Part shown: positions 1-5,605 of the stretch, piece by piece
How the letters are laid out: the number at the start of each line of letters is the position of its first letter
Position numbering within the stretch: position 1 is the first letter of the stretch
NCBI GenBank assembly: GCA_027053135.1
Contig: JALUEA010000021.1
Location: forward strand, 1 to 5,605
Direction: 5' to 3'
DNA: 5,605 bases
From: Candidatus Altimarinota bacterium
Lineage (GTDB): Bacteria > Patescibacteriota > Gracilibacteria > CAIRYL01
Program-made: the position numbers and the translations under genes
The notes under the pieces: generated by a model
What the model saw: the letters and a program-made list of their open reading frames with translations, nothing else
Database searches by the model: none
Told to the model about the DNA's origin: nothing

Positions 1-2
1 GG

Positions 3-542
3 TATATTGATCCTCAGTATTTTACAAAATCTGAAAGATTAATCGTTTCTCGTTGGTATGCGCAGATTCAAAGTAAAATTAAAAAAAAGGGTCAAGATAA
101 TCCTGTATTTATTCAGGAGTATATAAAAAAATATAAGCCTGATGTTCCGCCTTCTTGGATGATTATGGAGATACTTTCATTTGGAGAGGTTTCTCGTTTA
201 TTTTCTCATCTTAAAAAAAATTATAGAATGAAAATTGCAGATCATTTTGGGGTACAAGAAAAATCTCTTTCTAATATGCTTCAAATAATAAGGTATATTA
301 GAAATACAGTTGCACATCATTCTCGAATTTGGAATAAAAAAATGCCATATTCGCTGAATTCAGATATTCCTTCTGTAAATAAAGGTAATACGTATCAAAG
401 TGGCGTACAAACAGTAATCTTTTTATTTTCAAAAATAGGATTTAATTCCACTTGGAATACTCGAATGATTGATTTTTTTGAAGAATATAATATTGAAAAT
501 ACACAAAGTATTATAGATTCGCTGAAAGCTTTAGAAAAATAA
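3..542 (+). CDS. Abi family protein (Abi_2, AbiD/AbiF-like), 5'-truncated by the window edge
   Basis: The open frame enters from the left edge and gives 179 visible residues ending in TAA, so the true start lies outside the window; the internal ATG at 159 is not the start. The visible part matches the C-terminal half of Abi_2 proteins, which are usually near 300 aa. A PPSWM segment sits at visible residues 49-53, followed by an EILSFGEVSRLFSHLK-type stretch and then RNTVAHHSR at 100-108. In that last motif R100 (nt 300-302) and H105 (nt 315-317) form an R-x4-H pair typical of HEPN RNase-like domains. Family knowledge: AbiD/AbiF proteins cause abortive infection after phage entry and are thought to act on RNA. 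That this copy is active is inference. The HerA-like ATPase gene follows 14 bp downstream on the same strand, so co-transcription is likely. The family call is firm; the biological role is less so. Confidence 0.85.
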   Translation, partial: YIDPQYFTKSERLIVSRWYAQIQSKIKKKGQDNPVFIQEYIKKYKPDVPPSWMIMEILSFGEVSRLFSHLKKNYRMKIADHFGVQEKSLSNMLQIIRYIRNTVAHHSRIWNKKMPYSLNSDIPSVNKGNTYQSGVQTVIFLFSKIGFNSTWNTRMIDFFEEYNIENTQSIIDSLKALEK

Positions 543-556
543 TTTTACGATAATTT

Positions 557-2074
557 ATGACATCAATAATTTTAGGAGGGGCTGTTTCTGAAAATTCATC
601 ATTAACTGCAAAAAAGAAAGTAGTAATAGAATTATCTATGTTGACGCGTCATGGAATTATTGCAGGAGCTACAGGAACAGGAAAAACGGTTTCGTTACAA
701 GTGTTAGTGGAACAGTTTTCTCAGCAAGGAATTCCCGTTTTTACAGCAGATGCAAAAGGAGATTTGGCAGGGGTAGCAACAGCTGGAACTCCAAATGAAC
801 GAATAGATGAACGACTTCGTTTTATAGGATTAGAAAAAGGAACAGATTTTGTATATAAAGGGTTTCCTTCTGTGTTTTGGGATATTTATGGGAAGAATGG
901 ACATCCTATACGAACAACAGTGTCAGAAATGGGACCATTATTATTAAGTCGATTACTTGATTTGAATGATACACAAGATGCTATTTTATATATGATTTTT
1001 AAAATAGCTGATGATGAAGGTTTATTGTTGGTTGATTTAAAAGATTTAAAATCAGTCATAAATTTTGTTGGGGAAAATAGAAAAGTATTTTCAAATGAAT
1101 ATGGAAATATTAGTACAGCAAGTTTAAATGCTATTATACGACAAATATTAGTATTAGAAGAATCAGGAGGATCAGAGTTTTTTGGAGAAAAAGCATTTGA
1201 CTTTAATCAATTACTTAAAAAGGATTTTTCGGGAAATGGTGTTGTGAATATTTTAGATGCTCAAAAATTAATGCATAATAATAGGATTTATTCAGCTTTT
1301 TTATTGTGGTTACTTTCTGAATTATTTGAACAATTACCAGAAGTTGGAGATGAAGAAAAACCTAAATTAGTTTTTTTCTTTGATGAAGCACATTTATTAT
1401 TTCAAGATACTCCAAAAGTATTGGTGGAAAAAATAGAGCAAGTAGTTCGGCTTATTCGATCAAAAGGAGTGAGTGTGTTTTTTGTAACGCAAAATGCACT
1501 TGATATTCCAGAAGAAGTGCGTGGACAATTAGGAAATAGGATTCAGCATGCGCTTCGAGCGTTTACTCCTAAAGAACAGAAATCAGCAAAAATTGCTGCT
1601 CAAACATTTCGAGAAAATCCTGCATTTTCTACAGAAGAAAAAATAAGTACTATGAAAGTAGGATACGCATTGGTTTCAACGCTTGATAAAGATGGTTCAC
1701 CTACTGTTGTGGAGTGTACTATGATACGACCACCACAAAGTCGTATGGGAGTATTAACAGCAGAAGAGCGAATAGAAAAAATAAAAAATTCACCAGTGTA
1801 TGGTATATATGAGCAAAAAATAGATAATGAATCAGCATTTGAAGTATTAAAAGAACGTGCTGAAAAAAAACAGAAACTATTAGAAGAGCAATCTGGAGAA
1901 AAAAGAGAAGAGGGAGAAGAGCGTGGATTATTGTGGAGAGTGTTAAATGCAGGAACAGGAAAATCTGGAAAACGACAAGGGTTTGTTGAGACATTTACAA
2001 AGCAAGTCATACGAAGTTTAGGATCTCGTTTAGTAACAAAAATTGTACGAGGAATTTTAGGAAGTATGAAATAG
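557..2074 (+). CDS. HerA-like P-loop ATPase, DUF853 family
   Basis: A 505-aa protein of the HerA/FtsK superfamily, DUF853 (HerA_C) branch, close to the family's usual length. Walker A is GATGTGKT at residues 37-44. An F-x-ADAKGDL-type segment follows near residues 60-70, as in family members. Walker B is KLVFFFDEAH, with D276 and E277 acidic. VTQN at 310-313 looks like the sensor or glutamine motif that follows Walker B in HerA ATPases, leading into a GNRIQHALRAFTPKE segment. The tail is a charged, Glu/Lys-rich linker (about 430-460) and then a basic end, RSLGSRL...VRGILGS, also typical of DUF853. Members are cytoplasmic ATPases of uncertain function; DNA translocation is inferred from HerA homology. 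The start at 557 gives the expected short N-terminus (a glycine-containing strand, then THGIIAGATGTGKT-like sequence), although no Shine-Dalgarno precedes it. The Abi gene ends 14 bp upstream. The codon-shifted ORFs on the opposite strand are spurious. Confidence 0.92.
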   Translation: MTSIILGGAVSENSSLTAKKKVVIELSMLTRHGIIAGATGTGKTVSLQVLVEQFSQQGIPVFTADAKGDLAGVATAGTPNERIDERLRFIGLEKGTDFVYKGFPSVFWDIYGKNGHPIRTTVSEMGPLLLSRLLDLNDTQDAILYMIFKIADDEGLLLVDLKDLKSVINFVGENRKVFSNEYGNISTASLNAIIRQILVLEESGGSEFFGEKAFDFNQLLKKDFSGNGVVNILDAQKLMHNNRIYSAFLLWLLSELFEQLPEVGDEEKPKLVFFFDEAHLLFQDTPKVLVEKIEQVVRLIRSKGVSVFFVTQNALDIPEEVRGQLGNRIQHALRAFTPKEQKSAKIAAQTFRENPAFSTEEKISTMKVGYALVSTLDKDGSPTVVECTMIRPPQSRMGVLTAEERIEKIKNSPVYGIYEQKIDNESAFEVLKERAEKKQKLLEEQSGEKREEGEERGLLWRVLNAGTGKSGKRQGFVETFTKQVIRSLGSRLVTKIVRGILGSMK

Positions 2075-2126
2075 TTTTTTATACGTGTATATATCTCTGG
2101 TATGAAAGAATTTTTCCATTAATAGT

Positions 2127-2945
2127 ATGAAAATATGTGTACCGATTACAACAAAGAATATAGAAGAAGTAAAAAACAGAATGAAAGAGATTGATAGTCA
2201 TTATTCAGATAAAGTTTCTGTTATAGAGATTTGGTTTGGAGAATTTTTTTCTGAGTCTGTTATTGAAAATACAACAGATATATATGAGTATACTGACATG
2301 CTTTTATCTGAAATTTTTGAACAAAGAAACCGTTTGCAAACATATTTTTCATTATTATTTACAATAAAAGGGGAAAAAGAGCAGGGAAATTTTGCAGGAA
2401 CAGGTGCTAATACAAAAGAAATTTCGCGTCGGATATTACGAACAATACAAGTGTTTTCGCGTGGGAAAGATGAGAAGTATGCTCATATGCCAGATTATTT
2501 AGATCTTGATTATAATTTTGATGAAGAAAATTCGTATGCTTTTTTTGAAGAAATACAACAGATACGAGAACGTCAGTCGTTATCAAAAAATGTTTTTCAG
2601 CTTATTTTATCAGCACATTTTTTTGATGGAACACCACGATTTCCATCGTTAAAAAATAGGATTCAGCTTATGCGAAATAGAGGAGCGGATATTGTAAAAG
2701 TTGCAGCAATGCCATCTGAAGAAAAAGATGTTGTAACAATATTTCGGCTTGCAGAAAATTTAAAACGAAAAGAGATACCGTATATTACTATTTCAATGGG
2801 AAATATGGGAAAAATTTCACGACTTGTAACACTTTTATGGGGAGGAGAAATGATGTTTGCGTCTCTTTCGAAAGAAAATGCTTCGGCAAGTGGGCAAATG
2901 ACAATAGATGAGTTTTCTTCTTTCCTTTCATTCTTCGTCTTCTGA
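2127..2945 (+). CDS. aroD: Type I 3-dehydroquinate dehydratase, divergent
   Basis: A 272-aa protein matching type I dehydroquinases, which convert 3-dehydroquinate to 3-dehydroshikimate through a lysine Schiff base in the shikimate pathway. Seen in order: ICVPIT strand (3-8), VIEIWFGEF (32-40), LLFTIKGEKEQG (76-87), DYLDLDY (123-129), SAHFFDGTP with H164, ADIVKVAAMP with K191, TISMGNMGKISR with R232, and ASASGQ ending in Q257. H164 and K191 correspond to the catalytic His143 and Lys170 of the enteric enzymes, and E34 and E85 to Glu46 and Glu86. Odd points: the position of substrate-binding Arg48 is W36, Asp50 is G38, Arg82 is K81, and Glu116 is D128. A family member is near certain; normal activity is likely but not assured. 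The start at 2127 gives the family's usual N-terminal strand; no ribosome-binding motif is visible. It ends TGA, overlapping the convergent membrane-protein gene by 18 bp. Confidence 0.88.
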   Translation: MKICVPITTKNIEEVKNRMKEIDSHYSDKVSVIEIWFGEFFSESVIENTTDIYEYTDMLLSEIFEQRNRLQTYFSLLFTIKGEKEQGNFAGTGANTKEISRRILRTIQVFSRGKDEKYAHMPDYLDLDYNFDEENSYAFFEEIQQIRERQSLSKNVFQLILSAHFFDGTPRFPSLKNRIQLMRNRGADIVKVAAMPSEEKDVVTIFRLAENLKRKEIPYITISMGNMGKISRLVTLLWGGEMMFASLSKENASASGQMTIDEFSSFLSFFVF

Positions 2946-3548
2946 TGAAATGCTTTTATCTTCTGAGTATAGAAGAAGGGCAAAAATAAGGACTACTGCT
3001 GGAATAGCAAAAAATATTCCATGATATTGTACGAAATGAAGAGCAAGAAATGATGTTTGTGTGAGAGGGGCAAGAATATGATGCGCGGTATCAAAACCAA
3101 CAATACTCCAACCAGATAAGAGTAAAAGAATTGTATTGGTAAATAATAATCCAAAAGAAAGAGATATAATCCCGAATAAAAACATGTTTCCGATAGAATT
3201 TTTACAGTTTTTTGTGTTCACTTCAAAAAAACTAAGTTGTAATAAAGTAATCCAAAACACACAAAAAATAAGTATTTTAATTCCTGTATAAATATAGATT
3301 GATGTTATTTGTTCAGATAGTGTAAGAAGGTTTGATACTTTTCCATTATGTATAAGAGCAATAGAAATATTGGGAAAGAGGGTTGGTATAAAAATACTAA
3401 AAAAGTCTGCTATAAAAAACGAAGGGTAGAGAACAAGAATTCCTTTTATCAGTTTTGATTCTCCTATAAGAATTCCAAGAAGTGTTATAAAACAAATAAT
3501 AGTGAAGAGGATAAGATCCCATGATGGTGTAAATGTAAAAAGTTCCAT
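2928..3548 (-). CDS. Hypothetical polytopic membrane protein (about 5 TM segments)
   Basis: I do not recognise the family. The 206-aa product is strongly hydrophobic, with likely membrane spans near residues 10-28, 34-56, 82-107, 121-147 and 176-194, and a short acidic tail (SEDKSISSEDEE) at the C-terminus. No catalytic or metal-binding motif stands out; a GWSIVGFDTAHHILAP segment (about 146-161), with a histidine pair, lies in the loop between the last two spans and may be functionally important. It begins with ATG 20 bp after the stop of the FtsL-like gene and is read in the same direction, so it is probably the last gene of the rsmH-ftsL transcript, where ftsI or another division gene often sits. 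A role in envelope or division is possible from this position only. The start has a pyrimidine-rich upstream sequence and no Shine-Dalgarno. Its 3' end overlaps aroD on the other strand. Confidence 0.75.
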   Translation of the reverse strand: MELFTFTPSWDLILFTIICFITLLGILIGESKLIKGILVLYPSFFIADFFSIFIPTLFPNISIALIHNGKVSNLLTLSEQITSIYIYTGIKILIFCVFWITLLQLSFFEVNTKNCKNSIGNMFLFGIISLSFGLLFTNTILLLLSGWSIVGFDTAHHILAPLTQTSFLALHFVQYHGIFFAIPAVVLIFALLLYSEDKSISSEDEE

Positions 3549-3568
3549 AAGAAAGAAGTAGGTAATGG

Positions 3569-3805
3569 TTATTCGAGGCGTCCTAAATCAGCGATTTCCA
3601 TTTCAAGTAATTCAATAGCAAAAAGTTTATCAGATCGTTCATTTTGAATTTTTTTTAAACTATATCCATTAATGGCATTTTTGTTATGGTATTCGAGTCC
3701 AAGATAGGTAAGATAAAGGGCTAATCCTGTAAGAAGTATAATTATAGTGGAAATAGCTGTTGTGAGTTGGTCGCCAATTCGTTTTTTTTTCGTTTTTTTT
3801 ATCAT
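3569..3805 (-). CDS. ftsL: FtsL-like small bitopic division protein
   Basis: A 78-aa protein with the architecture of FtsL: a very basic N-terminus (MIKKTKKKR), one membrane span at about residues 16-35, then a short extracytoplasmic segment rich in charged and leucine/isoleucine residues (about 48-75) that could form the coiled coil FtsL uses to pair with FtsB/DivIC. FtsL proteins diverge too much in sequence for direct recognition, so the call rests on architecture plus location: it lies immediately downstream of rsmH on the same strand, the classic dcw order. In the divisome FtsL helps activate FtsW-FtsI septal synthesis. I chose the ATG at 3805; an in-frame TTG at 3820 would add five residues (83 aa). 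Neither has a Shine-Dalgarno. Codons 2-8 contain runs of eight and nine A's. The protein is short for FtsL (often 90-120 aa). A different small membrane protein remains possible. Confidence 0.62.
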   Translation of the reverse strand: MIKKTKKKRIGDQLTTAISTIIILLTGLALYLTYLGLEYHNKNAINGYSLKKIQNERSDKLFAIELLEMEIADLGRLE

Positions 3806-3838
3806 TTTTACGGAATACAAAAGAGTAGATAGAAACAG

Positions 3839-4789
3839 TTAGAGTTTTTCAACAACTCGCATTTTAGCACTGTGTGATCGACTATTTTCTGCAAGTTCAG
3901 TTTCGGAAGGAGTGAGTGGTTTTTTTGTTATTTTTTTTAAGCAAAATTGTTTTTGTTGTGAGGGGGAAGTTGGTTGTTTATATTTATTTCTTTTTTCTTT
4001 TGAAATATAGTGTTCAAAAACATTTTTAACAATACGATCTTCTAATGAGTGAAATGTAATAACAGCAAGTCGTCCTCCTTTTGCTAAAATATGTATTGCT
4101 TGGTGTATTGCTGTTTCCAGTACTTCTAATTCGTTATTTACTGCAATACGCAATGCTTGAAATACAAGAGATGCAGGATGGAGTGTTTTTTTTGAAAATG
4201 GTTTTATTGACACAATATAATTTGCAAGTTCTGTTGTTGTTTCAAATGGTTTTATTTTTCGTTGTTCTATAATCTTTTTGCTAATACGATATGAATATTT
4301 TTCTTCTCCGTATAGAGAAAAGATGTGTTGTAGTTGTTCTTGGGACCATGTATTGATAATTTCGTGTGCAGTAAGTGAAGTGTTTTGGTCCATTCGCATA
4401 TCGAGAGGAGCTTTAAATCGGTATGAAAATCCACGATTTTTATCATCAAATTGGAGAGATGATACTCCTATATCAAATAGAATCGAAGTAGGTGTATAGT
4501 TTTTTTCTGTGCATATTTTTTTTAAATATTGAAAATTTTCTGGAATAATTTCTAATTGATTATTGGCAATAAATGTATTGAGTCGTTTTTGTGCAATTGT
4601 TCTTGCTTGAGCATCTTGATCAAAGCCGAGTATGTGTAAATGAGGGTTTTGTGTAAAAAAGTATTGGGCATGTCCTCCCATTCCGAGTGTTGCGTCTATG
4701 TGTTTTGTTGATTCTGTAATATTGAGAAATATTGCTGATTCTTTCCATAAAACAGAATAATGAAGTGGTGATTGTTTAAAATCGTGCAT
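3839..4789 (-). CDS. rsmH: 16S rRNA (cytosine(1402)-N(4))-methyltransferase RsmH
   Basis: A 316-aa protein covering the whole RsmH (MraW) family, a SAM-dependent enzyme that N4-methylates C1402 in the ribosomal P site region of 16S rRNA. Seen in order (numbered from the ATG at 4789): H10-YSVL, equivalent to the family HxPVLL start; DATLGMGGH (32-40), the SAM-binding motif; GFDQD (55-59); LFDIGVSSLQFDD (104-116), RGFSY and PLDMRMD (128-134), all diagnostic; then YGEEKYSYRI, FQALRIAVNNEL, GRLAVITFHSLEDRIVK, and a C-terminal ENSRSHSAKMRVVEKL. The frame is open to an ATG at 4861 (340 aa) with another at 4807, but the extra residues have no family counterpart and that DNA holds an inverted repeat, so 4789 is preferred; it gives the usual family length. 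No Shine-Dalgarno is seen at any candidate. It is first in the - strand block, followed by the FtsL-like gene. mraZ, often immediately upstream, is not present. Confidence 0.95.
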   Translation of the reverse strand: MHDFKQSPLHYSVLWKESAIFLNITESTKHIDATLGMGGHAQYFFTQNPHLHILGFDQDAQARTIAQKRLNTFIANNQLEIIPENFQYLKKICTEKNYTPTSILFDIGVSSLQFDDKNRGFSYRFKAPLDMRMDQNTSLTAHEIINTWSQEQLQHIFSLYGEEKYSYRISKKIIEQRKIKPFETTTELANYIVSIKPFSKKTLHPASLVFQALRIAVNNELEVLETAIHQAIHILAKGGRLAVITFHSLEDRIVKNVFEHYISKEKRNKYKQPTSPSQQKQFCLKKITKKPLTPSETELAENSRSHSAKMRVVEKL

Positions 4790-4807
4790 AAAGAAAAGAG
4801 GAAACAT

Positions 4808-4840
4808 GTGGAAAACTTGTGTGTAAAAAGTGAAAAACTT
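4808..4840 (+). repeat. Near-perfect 11-bp direct repeat, 22 bp apart, upstream of rsmH
   Basis: GTGGAAAACTT (4808-4818) and GTGAAAAACTT (4830-4840) match at 10 of 11 positions. The 11-bp segment between them (4819-4829) also begins GTG, so GTG recurs at 4808, 4819 and 4830 with an exact 11-bp period, about one helical turn. The period is not a multiple of three, which argues against a coding origin. Short GTG-containing repeats upstream of dcw genes are known as MraZ binding sites (GTGGG spaced by about 10 bp), but the match here is loose and on the strand opposite to rsmH. Confidence 0.35.
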
Positions 4841-4845
4841 TTTAC
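4823..4845. promoter_or_regulatory. Perfect 9-bp inverted repeat upstream of rsmH (possible operator or 5'-UTR hairpin)
   Basis: The arms GTAAAAAGT (4823-4831) and ACTTTTTAC (4837-4845) are exact reverse complements around a 5-nt centre. The repeat lies 34 bp before the preferred rsmH start. A weak -10-like TATACA, preceded by TGT, reads on the - strand at 4857-4852, which would put transcription start near the right arm and the repeat just downstream of it. That is the placement of a repressor site or a short leader hairpin. The symmetry is directly visible; the regulatory role and the promoter are inference, and A/T runs make chance symmetry more likely than in balanced DNA. Confidence 0.4.
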
Positions 4846-4861
4846 TTGATGTGTATAACAT

Positions 4862-4990
4862 TTTTTTATGGAAATAATACCAAAAAAAAACAGAATCACT
4901 AAAGAAAAAGCGAAAATTAATTTAATAAATTTTAAATCGGACAGCCTTAATTTTTTATGATTATTATTAGCATTACACTTCTATACAAAT
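4862..4990. other. AT-rich intergenic stretch between rsmH leader and peptidase terminator
   Basis: This stretch has A and T runs, no ORF of useful length, and no RNA gene I can recognise. A 6-bp inverted repeat, AAAATT/AATTTT, occurs near 4913-4933 but is what AT-rich sequence gives by chance. Any promoter for rsmH should lie here or just left of it. It is also where the base composition changes from the low-GC left part to the higher-GC peptidase gene. Confidence 0.4.
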
Positions 4991-5023
4991 CAAAATAAAA
5001 GGCGTCCCCGAAGGGACTTAGCC
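4991..5023 (-). terminator. Intrinsic terminator of the S9 peptidase gene (UUCG tetraloop)
   Basis: Read on the - strand from 5023 the sequence is GGC, TAA (bulge), GTCCC, TTCG, GGGAC, GCC, then TTTTATTTTG. The GTCCC/GGGAC stem closes a C(UUCG)G loop, a very stable hairpin; the GGC/GCC pairs extend it across a 3-nt bulge, and a U-rich tract follows at once. It starts 11 bp after the peptidase stop codon. It should separate that gene's transcript from rsmH downstream, so rsmH needs its own promoter between about 4800 and 4990. On the + strand the same hairpin is followed by TTAGCC rather than a T-run, so it acts in one direction only. Confidence 0.85.
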
Positions 5024-5034
5024 AATGTTTTAAG

Positions 5035-5604
5035 TTATTTTTTATTTTTCACATATTTGTCTAACCAATCAAAGACTTCTTTATGCCAAATTTCACTATT
5101 TTTAGGTTTTAGAACAAAATGAGTTTCATTAGGGAAGTAGAGCAGTTTTGACGGTATTCCAAGACGCTGAGCAGCTGTGAAAGCTGAAAAACCTTGAGTT
5201 TCAGGTACACGAAAATCTTGTCCACCGTGAATAATTAAAATAGGTTTTTTCCAATTTTGCACGTAAGTAGAAGGACTAAATTTTTTGTATTCTTCTGGAT
5301 TTTGCCAAGGTGTGCCTTCGGTCTCATACTCTGGAAACCATAACTCTTCTGTCTCGTAATACATTGATGTTAAATCAAATAGCCCGTCATGGCAGATAAA
5401 AGCATCAAAACGGTCTGGAGCTTTACCCATTAGGTAGTTAATCATATAGCCGCCGTAAGAAGCCCCCAAAGCCCCAATGCGGTTTTTATCAATAAATTTA
5501 TAAGTTCTCAACACATAATCTAAGCCGTCCATAAGGTCAAAATAAGGTCTATCGCCCCAATGTCCGCTAATAGCCTCACGAAAAGCATCGCCATAACCTG
5601 TAGA
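5035..5604 (-). CDS. S9-family serine peptidase (prolyl oligopeptidase-like), C-terminal catalytic part
   Basis: The frame is open to the right edge, giving 189 visible residues; the N-terminal half, normally a beta-propeller, lies outside, and the ATG at 5532 is internal. The fragment is the alpha/beta-hydrolase domain of S9 peptidases (dipeptidyl or acylaminoacyl peptidase type). It opens with STGYGDAFREAISGHWGD, matching the family's GSTGYG...GDWG segment. The nucleophile S49 lies in GASYGGY, the acid D130 in HGGQDFRVP and the base H162 in ETHFV, so the triad is intact. Such enzymes cleave short peptides or remove N-terminal blocked residues; location in the cell cannot be judged without the N-terminus. 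Sampled stretches are about 42-48% GC over most of the gene, with GGC and GGG glycines, against roughly 23-33% and GGA in genes to the left, suggesting different origin. An intrinsic terminator follows the TAA stop. Confidence 0.92.
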   Translation of the reverse strand, partial: STGYGDAFREAISGHWGDRPYFDLMDGLDYVLRTYKFIDKNRIGALGASYGGYMINYLMGKAPDRFDAFICHDGLFDLTSMYYETEELWFPEYETEGTPWQNPEEYKKFSPSTYVQNWKKPILIIHGGQDFRVPETQGFSAFTAAQRLGIPSKLLYFPNETHFVLKPKNSEIWHKEVFDWLDKYVKNKK

Positions 5605-5605
5605 G

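Noticed and set aside
1600..2010. Long open frames on the - strand inside the ATPase gene
   Set aside because: They lie opposite a well-conserved coding sequence, have low-complexity Ser/Phe/Leu-rich products, and have no recognisable domain.
2079..2096. Short inverted repeat TATAC/GTATA between the ATPase gene and aroD
   Set aside because: Five AT-rich base pairs with a 2-nt centre are expected by chance; it might overlap a promoter but nothing else supports that.
2959..2976. 6-bp hairpin TCTTCT/AGAAGA just past the end of aroD
   Set aside because: The stem is AT-rich, no T-run follows on either strand, and it lies inside the coding sequence of the membrane protein, so it is not a convincing terminator.
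2663..2983. Open frame on the - strand across the end of aroD
   Set aside because: It is antisense to the conserved catalytic region of aroD, with no family-like features.
4081..4499. Open frames on both strands within rsmH, in frames other than rsmH's own
   Set aside because: They are short shadows of a clearly conserved gene.
557..4789. UGA recoded as glycine (genetic code 25)
   Set aside because: All conserved glycines are GGN, the intact ORFs have no internal UGA, and UGA ends two genes at family-consistent lengths.
4807..4815. TGTGGAAAA, one mismatch from a DnaA box on the reverse strand
   Set aside because: It is a single box without a cluster, an AT-rich unwinding element or dnaA/dnaN nearby, so it is probably chance in AT-rich sequence.
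4790..4861. In-frame N-terminal extension of rsmH to the ATG at 4861
   Set aside because: The added 24 residues have no RsmH counterpart, the 316-aa form from 4789 has the usual family length, and the extension DNA holds non-triplet repeats more typical of a leader.

Overview
The window is AT-rich bacterial DNA carrying seven protein-coding genes, two of them cut by the window edges. I recognise six by family; one is an unknown membrane protein. No rRNA, tRNA, CRISPR array or insertion sequence is visible. Long ORFs run cleanly under the standard code. Conserved glycines are GGN, UGA ends two genes, and none of the intact genes has an internal UGA, so a UGA-to-glycine recoding (as in Gracilibacteria or Absconditabacteria) is not supported. 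The low GC (roughly 30% in sampled stretches), short intergenic gaps, divergent housekeeping proteins and absence of Shine-Dalgarno motifs before all five complete genes would fit a candidate-phyla (Patescibacteria-like) genome. That placement is inference.

Left block, + strand (1-2945): the 3' part of an Abi_2/AbiD-AbiF-type protein with a HEPN-like R-x4-H motif; then, 14 bp later, a HerA-like P-loop ATPase of the DUF853 family; then, 52 bp later, a divergent type I 3-dehydroquinate dehydratase (aroD). The Abi and ATPase genes could be co-transcribed; aroD is metabolic and may or may not share the transcript.

Middle block, - strand (2928-4789, transcribed right to left): rsmH (16S rRNA C1402 N4-methyltransferase), a small FtsL-like single-span protein, and a 206-aa polytopic membrane protein. 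rsmH followed by ftsL is the core order of the division and cell wall (dcw) cluster. mraZ is absent immediately upstream and ftsI/pbp absent downstream, with the unknown membrane protein in the latter place. This block ends tail-to-tail with aroD, the two reading frames overlapping by 18 bp.

Right block (4790-5605): the DNA before rsmH holds a perfect 9-bp inverted repeat and a near-perfect 11-bp direct repeat, a plausible operator region. Next comes a strong UUCG-loop intrinsic terminator on the - strand, and then the 3' part of an S9-family serine peptidase whose GC content and glycine codon use differ clearly from everything to its left. The shift falls near the terminator and could mean horizontal transfer or an assembly join.
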